The notes: a model not told the origin generated them from the letters alone. Positions 1-9,567 are shown, counted from the stretch's first letter. The stretch is 64,000 nt of DNA from Paenibacillus typhae (GCF_900099765.1 NZ_FNDX01000013.1:62001-126000); one strand, 5' to 3'. A program made the numbers and translations.

Positions 1-31
1 TACTGGCGGCTTGCTTTTTGTCATGCTGTAT

Positions 32-868
32 TTAGAAATTGAAGTTATCCGGATCCGGTCCGAAGCGGTGATTCTGGTTCAGACCCTCAATTGCCTTGAC
101 ATCGTCGTCACTTAAAGTGAAGTCGAAGAAGCCGGCATTCTCTACAATCCGCTCGGCATGCACCGACTTGGGAATTGTAATGACACCCTGCTGCAGATCC
201 CAGCGCAATACAATCTGTGCAACGGTCTTGCCGTATCTTTCCGCAATTTCCTTCAGGAGCGGAATATCCAGGTTGCCCTGCATCAGCGGGCTCCAGGCCT
301 CCACCTGAATGTCATGCGCTTTGGCGAATTTCAGCACCTCACGCTGGGTCAGCAGCGGATGGAATTCAATCTGGTTAACGGCAGGCACCACGCCGGTATC
401 ATCAATGATATCCTGCAGGTGATGCACCTGGAAGTTGCTGACGCCGATGGATCTGACAAGCCCTTCCTTCTGCAGGTGGATCAGCGCCTTCCAGGTATCC
501 CGGTACTTGCCGGCTACCGGCCAGTGGATCAGATACAGGTCGATGACATCCAGCCCAAGCTTCTTGCGGCTTATTTCAAAAGCCTTCAGCGTCGATTCAT
601 ACCCCTGGTCAGGGTTACGCACCTTGGTCGTGATGAACAGCTCTTCCCGCGGCACTCCGCATTCGCGGATAGCTTGTCCGACGCCCTCTTCATTATTATA
701 TCCGGCTGCCGTATCAATGCTGCGATAGCCTGTTTCAACTGCTGTCTTCACCGCATGGATAACCTCTTCGCCGTCTTTGGTCTGCCAAACGCCTAGCCCC
801 AGCCACGGCATGGTTGCCCCGTCATTAAGCGTAGGTCCGCCGGAAAATGGTCCATTTAAATCGCTCAT
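32..868 (-). CDS. Aldo/keto reductase
   Basis: Cytosolic NAD(P)H-dependent reductase of the AKR (beta/alpha)8 fold that reduces aldehydes or ketones; the substrate cannot be told from sequence. The 278-residue protein has the usual length. The catalytic tetrad is visible as Asp52 and Tyr57 (SIDTAAGY), Lys82 (ITTKV) and His115 (YLIHWP); GVSNF and the C-terminal IPKS segment mark the cofactor site. I chose the ATG at 868 because GGAGGGG lies a few bases upstream; an in-frame ATG 33 bases earlier has no such site. It reads alone; the next gene upstream ends behind a terminator. Confidence 0.9.
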   Translation of the reverse strand: MSDLNGPFSGGPTLNDGATMPWLGLGVWQTKDGEEVIHAVKTAVETGYRSIDTAAGYNNEEGVGQAIRECGVPREELFITTKVRNPDQGYESTLKAFEISRKKLGLDVIDLYLIHWPVAGKYRDTWKALIHLQKEGLVRSIGVSNFQVHHLQDIIDDTGVVPAVNQIEFHPLLTQREVLKFAKAHDIQVEAWSPLMQGNLDIPLLKEIAERYGKTVAQIVLRWDLQQGVITIPKSVHAERIVENAGFFDFTLSDDDVKAIEGLNQNHRFGPDPDNFNF

Positions 869-1044
869 TGTTACCCCTCCAAGCTCTATTGGTGTGATCA
901 AGCTTCTATAACCTTAAAAAAGGCTGAGTAATCAGCCGGATTCAACAAGAGTATAACAGATTGCGGCAGCGCTACCAAAAGTGCAGCCCCGGGGCGTTCA
1001 GAAACCTGCCGCTTACAGTGTGGCCGGCAGAAACAGCACAACCC

Positions 1045-1078
1045 AAAAAAGCGTCCGCCGCAACCGCAGCAGACGCTC
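1045..1078 (-). terminator. Intrinsic terminator after the DUF985 gene
   Basis: Minus-strand hairpin with AGCGTC/GACGCT stem followed by a run of six T. It closes the cupin gene just upstream. Confidence 0.75.
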
Positions 1079-1082
1079 CATA

Positions 1083-1538
1083 TTATTTCTCAATCAGCTT
1101 GAAATCATCAAAGCTGAATTCCGGGGATACGATACAGGAGACCAGCACCGGCTCATCGCCGAGGTTCCGTGCCGCCTGCCAGACACCTGCCGGAATAACG
1201 ACCTGAGGCTGCTGTCCGGCCAATACATCGGCGCCGAGTACGACTTCCGTTACATTCTCCGGCTCCCCGCCGCTGCCGCCCAGGCTCAGGACAATCGGAC
1301 TGCCGGAGTGCCACAGCCAGATTTCATCGGACAGCACCGTGTGCCACTCCGAGGTTTCACCCGGATGAAGCAGGAAGTAAATCGAGGAAGCCGAGGCTCT
1401 CGCTCCCGAATAGTTGCTGCCGAGTGTTTCCTGGGGAATTTCAAAGGATGAGTTCCAGAGTCTCTTGTACCATCCGCCTTCAACGTGGGGCTCCAGGCCC
1501 AGCGCTGCTACCAGCGGGGAAATTTCTTTTTGCGTCAC
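1083..1538 (-). CDS. DUF985 cupin-family protein
   Basis: A 151-residue single-domain RmlC-like cupin of the Cupin_5/DUF985 family. Recognisable stretches are the N-terminal LEPHVEGGWYKR, the YFLLHPGE and WHTVLSDEIW segments of the first conserved box, and VIPAGVWQAA in the second. Members are small stand-alone beta-barrels whose reaction is not established, so no substrate is proposed. The start is a GTG at 1538, placed 7 bases after AAGGAGA. It appears monocistronic, with its own terminator. Confidence 0.85.
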   Translation of the reverse strand: MTQKEISPLVAALGLEPHVEGGWYKRLWNSSFEIPQETLGSNYSGARASASSIYFLLHPGETSEWHTVLSDEIWLWHSGSPIVLSLGGSGGEPENVTEVVLGADVLAGQQPQVVIPAGVWQAARNLGDEPVLVSCIVSPEFSFDDFKLIEK

Positions 1539-1645
1539 AGTATCTTCTCCTTAAAGTATCGCCGCATAAATAAGCAACCACTTAAATTTAGGTTTGCTTT
1601 TACTTTAACGGAATGTGCCGCAATTGTAAAACCTGCCGCCGCTGT

Positions 1646-2584
1646 TTACTTGCCGTCCTTGCCTGCCTTGAACACCTCGGCGATCGCACCGAGTGAGCCC
1701 AGCGCCTCAACGGTGCTGCTCGGCAGGAACACCTTGTTGGCCGGCCCCTTGGAGATTTCAGTCAGCGCATCAAAGGACTGGTAGGCCAGCACCCGTTCAT
1801 CCAGTCCTGCAGTGCTGATCAGCTGAATCCGTGCCTTCTCGGCTTCGGCTACAGCCTGGATAGCCTTGGCCTGACCAAGCGCTTCCAGCTCCTGTGCCTG
1901 CCGCAGGCCTTCCGCCTGACGGATACGCGCTTCCTTATCCCCTTCCGCCTTGAGGATCTTACTCTGCTTGTCACCTTCTGCGCGCAGGATCATATCCTGC
2001 TTGGCAGCTTCCGCCTCAAGCACTATCGCACGCTTGCTGCGTTCCGCCTTCATCTGCTTATCCATCGCTTCCTGGATATCAAGCGGCGGCTTGATATCAA
2101 TAACCTCGACGCGCTCGATCCGCACGCCCCATTTCTCGGTCGCTTCATCCAGAGCCAGACGGATATCGGCGGAGATTTTTTCCCGGCCGGACAGGGTTTC
2201 ATCCAGCTCCAGCTTCCCGATAATCTGCCGCATCGTTGCCGTGGAGATATTGCGTACCCCGTATACATAATCGGAAATGCCGTAGGTTGCCTGTTCCGGT
2301 CCGACCACCTGGTAGAAGATGATCGTATCAATCTGCACCTGCACGTTATCCTTCGTAATAACGGTCTGCGGCGGCACATTGGCCTGCTGGATCCGCAGAT
2401 CATGATACGTCCGCACCTGATCAATGACCGGGATCAGAATGTTCAGCCCCGGCGTAAGCAGGCGGTTGAATTTCCCGAGCCGTTCAACCACACCGACACG
2501 CTGCTGCGGAACGATTTTGATCGTCAGTGCGACAAATACAACAACAACTGCAACAATAATCCCGATAATGATCCATGAATCCAT
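1646..2584 (-). CDS. SPFH/Band 7 (stomatin-like) membrane protein
   Basis: A 312-residue stomatin/prohibitin-type protein, anchored by one N-terminal transmembrane segment (about residues 5-23) and carrying an SPFH domain (about 25-185, with QQRVGVVERLGKF). A long Ala/Glu/Lys-rich coiled coil (about 180-270) likely drives oligomerisation. It is downstream of an NfeD gene with which it just overlaps; SPFH-NfeD pairs are a widespread two-gene operon linked to membrane microdomains and envelope stress. The order NfeD then SPFH and the short NfeD resemble qmcA-ybbK-type pairs more than the longer flotillins. Confidence 0.9.
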   Translation of the reverse strand: MDSWIIIGIIVAVVVVFVALTIKIVPQQRVGVVERLGKFNRLLTPGLNILIPVIDQVRTYHDLRIQQANVPPQTVITKDNVQVQIDTIIFYQVVGPEQATYGISDYVYGVRNISTATMRQIIGKLELDETLSGREKISADIRLALDEATEKWGVRIERVEVIDIKPPLDIQEAMDKQMKAERSKRAIVLEAEAAKQDMILRAEGDKQSKILKAEGDKEARIRQAEGLRQAQELEALGQAKAIQAVAEAEKARIQLISTAGLDERVLAYQSFDALTEISKGPANKVFLPSSTVEALGSLGAIAEVFKAGKDGK

Positions 2585-3018
2585 CAGCTAAAATCCTCCC
2601 ATCGTTCTACTTCGATAATAGTGGAGCTTCTGCGGATGACTCTGACTAACTCATCTTTGGCCAGCACCTGGCCGGATACTGCACTCCAGGTATCGCCGCC
2701 GACCTTAACCTGCCCGTAACGCCCGGGCTCCACCGGCTCCGCCACAATCCCCTGACGCCCGATAATTTCGGTTCCCATATCCTTGAAACCGCGCGAGTGC
2801 CTGAACCGGGCAACCAGCGGCTTCGAGAACACGGTCAGCAGCACCGTTACCAGCGCACCGGCCAACACCTGCACCAGAACAGCCTCAGGCCAGACAAGCG
2901 ATACGAGCAGCGCTGCCACAGCCCCGATAGTAAGCCAGAACAAATAAAAAGTAAGCGTAAACATTTCAATTACAAGCAGAACACCGGCCGCGACTAACCA
3001 TAGCACCCATGCAACCAT
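2584..3018 (-). CDS. NfeD-family membrane protein (short form)
   Basis: A 144-residue protein with two or three hydrophobic helices in residues 1-70 and a C-terminal OB-fold NfeD domain (about 80-140; IGRQGIVAEPVEPGRYGQVKVGG). It lacks the ClpP-like protease domain of long NfeD proteins. It partners the SPFH protein encoded immediately downstream, with the two frames touching. I prefer the ATG at 3018, preceded by GGTGAGG, over the in-frame GTG 15 bases upstream. Confidence 0.85.
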   Translation of the reverse strand: MVAWVLWLVAAGVLLVIEMFTLTFYLFWLTIGAVAALLVSLVWPEAVLVQVLAGALVTVLLTVFSKPLVARFRHSRGFKDMGTEIIGRQGIVAEPVEPGRYGQVKVGGDTWSAVSGQVLAKDELVRVIRRSSTIIEVERWEDFS

Positions 3019-3185
3019 AGGTGACCTCACCACCTTCCGCTATATACTACTATAAACGAATAAAACGGCAGTGCGTTGCATCATTTTCCCTAACCGGGAC
3101 AAAAGCAGGCATTTTTAGTATATTTCAACGGGTGGAAGGTTATGAATAAATCTCTTCCCCTCCTGACAGCACTTGCCGCCATACC

Positions 3186-3221
3186 AAAAAGCCTGCAGAG
3201 AAGCTGTTCTTCTCCGCAGGC
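3186..3221 (-). terminator. Terminator after chitinase
   Basis: Minus-strand stem GCCTGC.GAGAAG / CTTCTC.GCAGGC with a 5-nt loop followed by five T, 27 bases after the chitinase stop. Confidence 0.85.
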
Positions 3222-3247
3222 TATTGATATTGCCGCGTAAGCGGCTG

Positions 3248-5197
3248 TTATTTCAGCTTCCAGAGCGCAGGTGTAGTTGCCGGTTCCCAGCCGGCCAGCG
3301 AAGTGTGAGCCTGCTGGCAGATATACAACTGTCCATTATAGGACACTGTATCCGCAGCCTTATAGGCGATGCCCGGTGCCCAGGCACCCGCACCGGGAGT
3401 AGCTGTAGCAGCAGGAGTAACAGTCGGCGTTGGCAGAGCCGTTGGTACAGGAGTAGCTGAGGCTGTCGGGGCAGGCGTTGCGGGCGTATTGCCGCAGACA
3501 CCGATTACCTTCCAGGCCCCATACGCACCGCTCAGATCCGGACGGTCACCCTGGGTCCACCATTTGGCTTCATATACGTAGCCAGCGTATGATACCTGCT
3601 GGCCCTGCGTGTATATACCGGTTGAAGTCCAGGCAGGCGCAGTACATTGACCCGGTGTCACGGTTGGCGTAGGTGCTACCGTTGCGGTTGGCACCGGAGT
3701 AGCACTTGGTTTCGGTGTGGCAGTTGGCGCCGGAGTTGCTGTAGCGGTCGGACCTGGCGTTGTGCTTGGTTTCGGCGTTGCTGTAGGTGTGGCGGTTGGC
3801 GCAGGTGTCGGCGACACTGTCGCAGTTGGCGTCGGCGTCGGAATCACTCCGCCCCCAAGCTCGGCACTGAGCTTGGTCTGCAGTGTCCGGTTGCGGTCTC
3901 CGCTGGTCTCCCAGAACATCGCTCCGGCCAGTCCCTTAGACTTCAGGTAGCTTATTTTGTAGCCAATGGATTCTGCATCATCGTAGCTGATATAGGTCTG
4001 AGTCGACGGATTATACAGGTAAGGCACCTTCGCGGTATTGTTCCAATAACGGGTATAGCCGTTTTTATTGATATAATTGGCTTCCAGATCATAGAAGTCA
4101 TAACTGCCCTTTTCCCAGGTGCCTGTTGAGGAAATACCGGCGGATACCTGGTACTGCCCGTTGCCTGCAGCCGGTGCTCCGCCCCAGCCGCGGCCGTAGA
4201 ACGGCATTCCCAGCACCAGCTTGCCTGCGGGAACCCCTGCACCCAGATAGCTGGTGACTGCCTTGTCGATATTATAATTCGCAGGCTCAGTCAGTCCGGT
4301 GGATGCGGTGGCAGGATCATAATACAGCGGGGCATTATGTCCGGTCGTCGTATTCCAGCTTCCGTTGAAGTCGTAGGTCATAATGTTGATCCAGTCTACA
4401 ACCGCTGCGATCCCGCTCAGGTTGTTGTTCTGGACGTAAGCCGGGCTGGCGCCGGAGGCGATGGTCAGCAGGTAGGTTTTGCCGTCGGCGGTACCGGCCG
4501 CGTTCAGCTTTTCGCGTATTTTTTGCAGCAGCAGCACATAATTCTGTTTATCCTCGGGACGGTAGCTGTTGCCGGCCAATCCTCCGCTCACCGGGTATTC
4601 CCAGTCCAGATCGACGCCGTCCATCTTGTATTTACGGATGAAATCCACCGCCGAATTGGCGAACACCTCACGGGTAGCTGCTGTTGCCGCCACATCCGAG
4701 AAGCGGTTCGACCAGGTCCAGCCGCCGACGGAGATCATGGTCTTCAGGTTCGGATTTTTCTCCTTGAGCTTCCACAGCTGCTTCAGATTGCCTTTGATCG
4801 GGTCATCCCATTTATCATCCCCGAAGCTTTTCTGGGCATCAATCCAGGGATCTCCGAGCACGATGGTGCCGTTCGGCACACTGATGGCCTGACCCTGCTC
4901 GTTTTGACAGGTCCAGGTGACCGGATTCGGCCCGGTCGGGTCCGGATTGCCGTGCACCCCGTTCCAGCAGATGTCGGCAAACGCGTAGTTGATTACATTC
5001 ATTTTGGTGGCATCGATATCCGCTACATTAAATGCCCGTCCGTAAGCGGCCCAGGATGCGTAATAACCGACGATCTTATAATTATTGCCTTCCGCATTTA
5101 CAGTCCTGATGCTGCCGCCGAGCGCGGCAAACAGCGTAATAAACAAAGCAGCCGCCAGCCCCAGCGCAACAGTGCTCCGCGATTTCCTTTTCTGCAT
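3248..5197 (-). CDS. Secreted GH18 chitinase with two C-terminal chitin-binding modules
   Basis: Extracellular endo-chitinase, 649 residues. An Sec signal peptide covers about residues 1-36. The GH18 barrel (about 40-450) carries the DxxDxDxE signature at Asp193, Asp196, Asp198 and catalytic Glu200. A Pro/Thr/Ala linker made of repeated TPTATP-like units follows, then a CBM5/12-type module (about 525-575, with W-T-S-T-G-I-Y and WWTQG), a second linker and a second carbohydrate-binding module ending at the C-terminus (WEPATTPALWKLK). The ATG at 5197 is ten bases after GGGGAGG and directly precedes a basic signal-peptide start. The linkers make this DNA low in complexity. It supplies chito-oligosaccharides that the nagB/nagA genes near 51 kb could process further. 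Confidence 0.95.
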   Translation of the reverse strand: MQKRKSRSTVALGLAAALFITLFAALGGSIRTVNAEGNNYKIVGYYASWAAYGRAFNVADIDATKMNVINYAFADICWNGVHGNPDPTGPNPVTWTCQNEQGQAISVPNGTIVLGDPWIDAQKSFGDDKWDDPIKGNLKQLWKLKEKNPNLKTMISVGGWTWSNRFSDVAATAATREVFANSAVDFIRKYKMDGVDLDWEYPVSGGLAGNSYRPEDKQNYVLLLQKIREKLNAAGTADGKTYLLTIASGASPAYVQNNNLSGIAAVVDWINIMTYDFNGSWNTTTGHNAPLYYDPATASTGLTEPANYNIDKAVTSYLGAGVPAGKLVLGMPFYGRGWGGAPAAGNGQYQVSAGISSTGTWEKGSYDFYDLEANYINKNGYTRYWNNTAKVPYLYNPSTQTYISYDDAESIGYKISYLKSKGLAGAMFWETSGDRNRTLQTKLSAELGGGVIPTPTPTATVSPTPAPTATPTATPKPSTTPGPTATATPAPTATPKPSATPVPTATVAPTPTVTPGQCTAPAWTSTGIYTQGQQVSYAGYVYEAKWWTQGDRPDLSGAYGAWKVIGVCGNTPATPAPTASATPVPTALPTPTVTPAATATPGAGAWAPGIAYKAADTVSYNGQLYICQQAHTSLAGWEPATTPALWKLK

Positions 5198-5711
5198 GCA
5201 AGTGTTACCTCCCCGGTATATTCTCACAGCAATGCCTTTCACCAGCAAAGAATCAGCGACCGTATCCGGACCCCAGCGGCAATCCCTCTGCTAGGCCCGG
5301 TTAAGCTCAGCACCCACCTCTCTTCCCGGTTCTGGATTCACCCTCACTCTGCGTTTCTAGCAATGTTACGGCTGTCTGTTAATAGACTGATACTGGAAAA
5401 ACGCGCACACAAAGCCGCCCTCCGGGCTGTTCCTTTGCCTGTAAAGCTATGAATCTGAGGGCTAATGAAAATGTTGTTGAGGTAAAAGGTGTCAGGTAGG
5501 GGAATCGTGGGGAAGTTAAGCGACAGATGATTGGATATTTCTGACATCATTAAGAGATGAAGGTAATTCTAATTTTCAGGCATCACGGCCTGATCGGCCA
5601 GGGGGAAATTTCTGTAATCAGGGGATAAAATCATCTTATGCTCTAAAACAGCCACTGCGAAGTATTGCATTTGGAGTTTATTTTTTGGAGGAAGAGCACT
5701 TAATAAAAAGC
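5198..5711. other. Intergenic region upstream of the chitinase gene
   Basis: About 510 bases that should hold the chitinase promoter. I found no convincing conserved protein, cre box or RNA structure here; short antisense frames look random. Confidence 0.5.
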
Positions 5712-5750
5712 AAAAAGACTCTGCCCGCCTATGCAGCAAACAGAGTCTTT
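5712..5750 (-). terminator. Terminator after rdgB
   Basis: Ten-base-pair stem AAAGACTCTG/CAGAGTCTTT with a 17-nt loop, followed on the minus strand by a T-rich tract; it ends the gerM-rph-rdgB operon. Confidence 0.8.
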
Positions 5751-5768
5751 ATTATCAATCGTATAGGG

Positions 5769-6410
5769 CTACCCGTTATTTCCCTGCTTCGCGGCCAGCT
5801 TATCCGTCAGCAGGCGGAGTGCCGTTCCGCGGTGGCTGATCTTCTGCTTCTCTTCGAGCGTCAGCTCCGCCATCGTCTTCTCATACTCCGGAAGATAGAA
5901 AAGCGGATCATACCCGAATCCCCCGGCGCCTGCAGGCTCCGAGGTAATCCAGCCTTCCACTGTCCCCTCCGCAGTCAGCTCTGATCCGTCCGCCGGATCA
6001 TAAAGCGATAACGCACAGACAAAACGGGCCGTGCTGAGCAGCGGCTGGCCGGTGTCCTCGCCCTGCTTCATCCGCTCCAGCTCGCTCAGGAGCTTGAGGT
6101 TGTTCTCCTGATCCTGTGCGCCCTCGCCGGCATAACGGGCGGAGTATACTCCGGGCTTGCCGTCCAGCGCATCGACGCACAGGCCAGAATCATCCGACAG
6201 TACGGGCAGGCCTAGGGCCTCGCCGACTGCCTTTGATTTTTTGAGCGCATTCTCGGCAAAGGTGGTGCCGTCCTCCACTACATCCGGCAGTTCCGGGTAG
6301 TCGAACATGCTCTTGACAGTCAGACCGAGCGGTGCAAAAGCATGCTGGAACTCGCGGACCTTGCCTTTGTTCTTCGTCGCAACAATCAGGATGCCGCCGC
6401 TGTTACTCAT
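5769..6410 (-). CDS. rdgB: XTP/dITP diphosphatase (non-canonical purine NTP pyrophosphatase)
   Basis: Cytosolic house-cleaning pyrophosphatase that hydrolyses XTP, dITP and ITP to the monophosphates. The 213-residue sequence has the family start ILIVATKNKGKVREF, the DVVEDGTTFAENALKK segment, the DDSGLCVDALDG metal/active-site box, and the GGFGYDPLFYLPE and HRGTAL boxes. The ATG at 6410 follows AAGAGGTG and lies one base after the rph stop codon. The order gerM-rph-rdgB matches the conserved Bacillus arrangement. Confidence 0.95.
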   Translation of the reverse strand: MSNSGGILIVATKNKGKVREFQHAFAPLGLTVKSMFDYPELPDVVEDGTTFAENALKKSKAVGEALGLPVLSDDSGLCVDALDGKPGVYSARYAGEGAQDQENNLKLLSELERMKQGEDTGQPLLSTARFVCALSLYDPADGSELTAEGTVEGWITSEPAGAGGFGYDPLFYLPEYEKTMAELTLEEKQKISHRGTALRLLTDKLAAKQGNNG

Positions 6411-6411
6411 G

Positions 6412-7173
6412 CTACACCTCTTGGCCGGGCTGGCCGGAAGGGATTTTGAGCGCAATCGGGCCGAGCACTTCCTTTTGTACGGCGATCAGTTCATAAATGC
6501 CCTTCTCCCCGAGACCAAGCAGCTCGTCCAGCTCCCGGCGGGTGAACGGCCGCTCTTCGCCGGTACCCTGCAGCTCCACAAAAGCGCCTCCCCCGGTCAT
6601 CACCACATTCATATCGACTTTCGCCTTGGAATCTTCTTCATAGTTCAGATCAAGCAGCGCCTTGTCCCCGACAACACCGACACTGATAGCCGCCAGATAG
6701 TCTGTAATCGGGAATACGGCCAGCTTGTGCTGGAGGGCGATTTTGTTAATGGCAAAGGCCATCGCCACAAAAGCTCCCGTAATCGAAGCTGTCCGCGTCC
6801 CGCCGTCCGCCTGGATGACATCGCAGTCCAGCGTAATGCTGCGCTCGCCGAGCGCCTGCAGATTCACAACAGAGCGGAGTGCCCGCCCGATCAGCCGCTG
6901 GATCTCCATCGTCCGACCGGTCAGCTTGCCGCGTGCGGCTTCACGCTGGTTGCGTGTCTGGGTTGCCCGGGGCAGCATCGAATATTCGGCGGTTACCCAG
7001 CCTTTGCCCTGTCCCTTCAGAAACGGCGGAACCTTCTCGTCTACTGTAGCTGTCACAATAACCTTCGTATCGCCCATTTCAATCAGTACAGAGCCCTCTG
7101 CATATTTATTAGTTTGGGTTGTAATCGTAAGCGGCCGGAGCTGGTCGCTGTTACGCCCGTTTGATCTTGTCAT
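6412..7173 (-). CDS. rph: Ribonuclease PH
   Basis: Phosphorolytic 3'-5' exoribonuclease that trims tRNA 3' ends. The 253-residue protein begins near the family motif [19 protein letters not shown] and contains [14 protein letters not shown] and the phosphate-binding region expected of RNase PH. I chose the ATG at 7173 because GGAGG lies six bases upstream; the frame stays open upstream but without family similarity. Middle gene of the gerM-rph-rdgB operon, with one base separating it from rdgB. Confidence 0.95.
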   Translation of the reverse strand: MTRSNGRNSDQLRPLTITTQTNKYAEGSVLIEMGDTKVIVTATVDEKVPPFLKGQGKGWVTAEYSMLPRATQTRNQREAARGKLTGRTMEIQRLIGRALRSVVNLQALGERSITLDCDVIQADGGTRTASITGAFVAMAFAINKIALQHKLAVFPITDYLAAISVGVVGDKALLDLNYEEDSKAKVDMNVVMTGGGAFVELQGTGEERPFTRRELDELLGLGEKGIYELIAVQKEVLGPIALKIPSGQPGQEV

Positions 7174-7250
7174 AGTCTGCCTCCTGCATCTTGAGTAGCT
7201 AAAGTTAACGCGTCCGCCAAGCGGAGTCAATATCTGGACTTTGCGCGCGA

Positions 7251-7282
7251 AACGGATAACACCCGGGAGGGCATTATCCGTT
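7251..7282. other. Hairpin between gerM and rph
   Basis: Nine-base-pair dyad (AACGGATAA/TTATCCGTT) with a 14-nt loop, located in the gerM-rph gap. The T-run lies on the + strand side, opposite to the genes. On the operon strand it would be a simple hairpin, perhaps a processing or attenuation site. Confidence 0.45.
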
Positions 7283-7351
7283 TTTTGCTTAGCAAACTTT
7301 ATTCTACCAAAGAGAAAGCACAAAAGCATCTTTTGCCCGGATCAAAATCTT

Positions 7352-8467
7352 TTACAGCGCCAGCGCGTTCACATACTCCGGTGCGGACACGGGCTGCCCG
7401 TAGTTGACATTATCCGTTCCGGTGACCGTCTCCTGGCCGTTCAGGCGGATCTGCACCGGAGCATCATCCGCATTTTGCGCTACAGTAAGCACTACGGATT
7501 CCAGCATTTCCGCCGGAACATTCTGCGCATCTTCAAACATATCATCGGTCAGCGATACTGTAACTACGCCGTTCTGCCCGGCCTCGACCGAATCGATTGC
7601 GGTTCCTCCGGTCATTACCATTTCCAGACCACCTGCCGATTCCGGACCGGCAATCAGCTCGTTCAGCGCCGCTTTTACCCGGTCCTCTCCGGCGGGTACA
7701 AAGCGCGTAACCGGAACATAATACTGTTGAGTGCCGTCAGGCGTTGCTGCGGAAAAATAAACAGTGACTGCAGTAGAGTTCATCAGCACCGGTCCGTTAC
7801 GCGGCAGATTGATTCCAAAGGAACGGGACAGCGGGTGGTCCAGCGGTGTGCCCTGGAGCGGCATTTCGGTCAGCTTTTTGCCGTCCACCCACAGCTGTAC
7901 GCCCTCGATGCCTTCCTGTCCGGTCAGGGTCCAGGTAATGGCTTCAAGAATCGTTCTTTCATCAGCCGGCTTGTATTCATTAAATACAGAGTTGAACTCA
8001 ACCACAGCAATTTTGTTCTTGTCTATAGAGACATTTTGCACTTCGGTTCCGGTGGGCAGTACGCCGCTGAAGCCTTCCGGTACAGTGGAGGCATAGGCTC
8101 CCTTGCTGACCAGTGCGGTGAGCGAGTCCTTCAGCATTGTGTTGCTGTCTCCCTCCGGAAGCTTCAGCGCCACCGGGGCCAGGAGGCCGTTGCTGTCCTG
8201 AAGGTAGACTGTCGTCCGCTCTCCCGGAGCGATAGCTTCCTGTTGTCCGGTGCCCGCTGCAGCTCCTGTATCCTCTGCCACCGGTCCGAACACCCCAGTA
8301 TCCAGCGTGGTGCTGCCGCTGATCTCCAGCATCTGCGCTTCGATCTCCTCCGGCGGCGGATCAACTGCTGCCGACTCCGAGCCGAACAGGCCGCAGCCGG
8401 ACAGCAGAATCGGAACCGTGAGCAGGCAAGCCGCGGACAGACCGCGGACTTTGGTCATATGTTTCAT
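7352..8467 (-). CDS. gerM: GerM-family sporulation/germination lipoprotein
   Basis: A 371-residue lipoprotein with a lipobox (LLSGC, Cys about residue 25) and two GerMN domains (about 95-205 and 235-345) separated by a short linker. GerM proteins act at the septal/forespore membrane and affect engulfment and spore cortex. The start ATG at 8467 follows AAAGGGG. It is the first gene of gerM-rph-rdgB, the order seen in Bacillus subtilis, which supports orthology. Confidence 0.9.
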   Translation of the reverse strand: MKHMTKVRGLSAACLLTVPILLSGCGLFGSESAAVDPPPEEIEAQMLEISGSTTLDTGVFGPVAEDTGAAAGTGQQEAIAPGERTTVYLQDSNGLLAPVALKLPEGDSNTMLKDSLTALVSKGAYASTVPEGFSGVLPTGTEVQNVSIDKNKIAVVEFNSVFNEYKPADERTILEAITWTLTGQEGIEGVQLWVDGKKLTEMPLQGTPLDHPLSRSFGINLPRNGPVLMNSTAVTVYFSAATPDGTQQYYVPVTRFVPAGEDRVKAALNELIAGPESAGGLEMVMTGGTAIDSVEAGQNGVVTVSLTDDMFEDAQNVPAEMLESVVLTVAQNADDAPVQIRLNGQETVTGTDNVNYGQPVSAPEYVNALAL

Positions 8468-8739
8468 TAATCATTGCCCCTTTCAACTACTAGGATCAGT
8501 TTGTACTGCTATGTATACGAGCCCTCTTCGCAAAAAATAACAACGGCTTATCCTTAAATTTGGACAACGCACGGGGGCTGCAGCGGGACTGGCTGCGGTG
8601 TGGTCGGACTCGCTGCTTGGTTAAGGGCCGACGTGACTGAAGTAAAGGACAATAACAATAAGATGCGTCCGTTGTCCACTGCCGAGGTAATAAAGTTATA
8701 AGGCTGAGTTCAGCCTACTCCTACAATGAGGTGACTATC

Positions 8740-9339
8740 ATGAATAATAAAATTAAAGGTCCTTACAGCCTTAACAGTAAAGCAGTTGCAGAAGCAACCA
8801 GGCACTGGATGCAGGAGCGCGGCGTTACGGTGGATGAAATTGCTGAGCTCGTTATGTTTTTGCAGCAGAAGTATTACCCCACACTGACTATGGAGGAATG
8901 TGTTCACAACGTCGAAATGGTGCTCAGTAAACGCGAGGTGCAGAACGCCGTGCTCACCGGCATCCAGCTGGATGTGCTGGCAGAGGAAGGCAAGCTGTTC
9001 ACCCCTCTTCAGGATATGATCGAAAATGACGAAGGCCTGTACGGCGTAGATGAAATTCTGGCCTTCTCCATTGTGAACGTATACGGCAGCATCGGGTTCA
9101 CCAATTACGGTTACGTAGATAAGCTGAAGCCCGGAGTTCTTGAGCGGCTGAATGATAAAAGCACCGGCCAGGTACATACTTACCTGGATGATATTGTCGG
9201 CGCAATCGCTGCAGCGGCCAGCAGCCGTATCGCCCATCGCAAACAGGCAGAACGCGAGCAGGAGCTTGGACTCCCGCACGCGCCGGAGGATGTGGAAGAA
9301 GCCGCCAGAAAGCCTGCTGCCGAGGACAAATTGGAGTAG
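8740..9339 (+). CDS. Phosphatidylglycerophosphatase A-like protein (YutG type)
   Basis: A 199-residue soluble-looking protein of the PgpA/YutG group, assigned from the segments GVTVDEIAELVMFLQQKYYP, LDVLAEEG and GLYGVDEILAFSIVNVYGSIGFTN. PgpA enzymes dephosphorylate phosphatidylglycerol phosphate; the Firmicute members lack membrane helices and their activity is less certain. I prefer the ATG at 8740 (GAGGTG six bases upstream) over the GTG at 8731. The last 25 residues are a Glu/Arg/Pro-rich tail. It reads alone. Confidence 0.75.
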   Translation: MNNKIKGPYSLNSKAVAEATRHWMQERGVTVDEIAELVMFLQQKYYPTLTMEECVHNVEMVLSKREVQNAVLTGIQLDVLAEEGKLFTPLQDMIENDEGLYGVDEILAFSIVNVYGSIGFTNYGYVDKLKPGVLERLNDKSTGQVHTYLDDIVGAIAAAASSRIAHRKQAEREQELGLPHAPEDVEEAARKPAAEDKLE

Positions 9340-9399
9340 TCTCTAAATAACGATATACTTAGCGTTTGTCTGACAAATACTATAGGTTCAAAACACATG

Positions 9400-9427
9400 A
9401 GGCAGCCGGTCATCATATCGGCTGCCT
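9400..9427 (+). terminator. Weak terminator-like hairpin after the pgpA-like gene
   Basis: GGCAGCCG/CGGCTGCC stem with a 10-nt loop, but only two T follow, so termination is uncertain. Confidence 0.4.
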
Positions 9428-9449
9428 TCACTATGCTTATTTAGTGCTT

Positions 9450-9567
9450 ATTAGCAGGAGAGTTCTATGCTTTTATCGAACAACTGGGTACTGGAAAATT
9501 TATAAAAACCCAAACACTCACCAAGAAAAAGCTTAAAGATGCGATGGCTGGAGTTACAGCGGCTTAA
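9450..9567 (+). pseudogene. Possible remnant of a coding region
   Basis: An open stretch ending with a TAA at about 9567 reads as a plausible C-terminal helix (EQLGTGKFIKTQTLTKKKLK then DAMAGVTAA) but has an upstream stop and no start codon or ribosome site. It looks like the decayed 3' end of a gene; I do not recognise the family. Confidence 0.25.

Noticed and set aside
4337..5452. 371-residue + strand open frame
   Set aside because: Antisense to the chitinase gene; no start signal and no recognisable domain.
8565..8680. Riboswitch upstream of the pgpA-like gene
   Set aside because: A distant GGACAACG/CGTTGTCC pair exists, but no known aptamer core or terminator could be seen.
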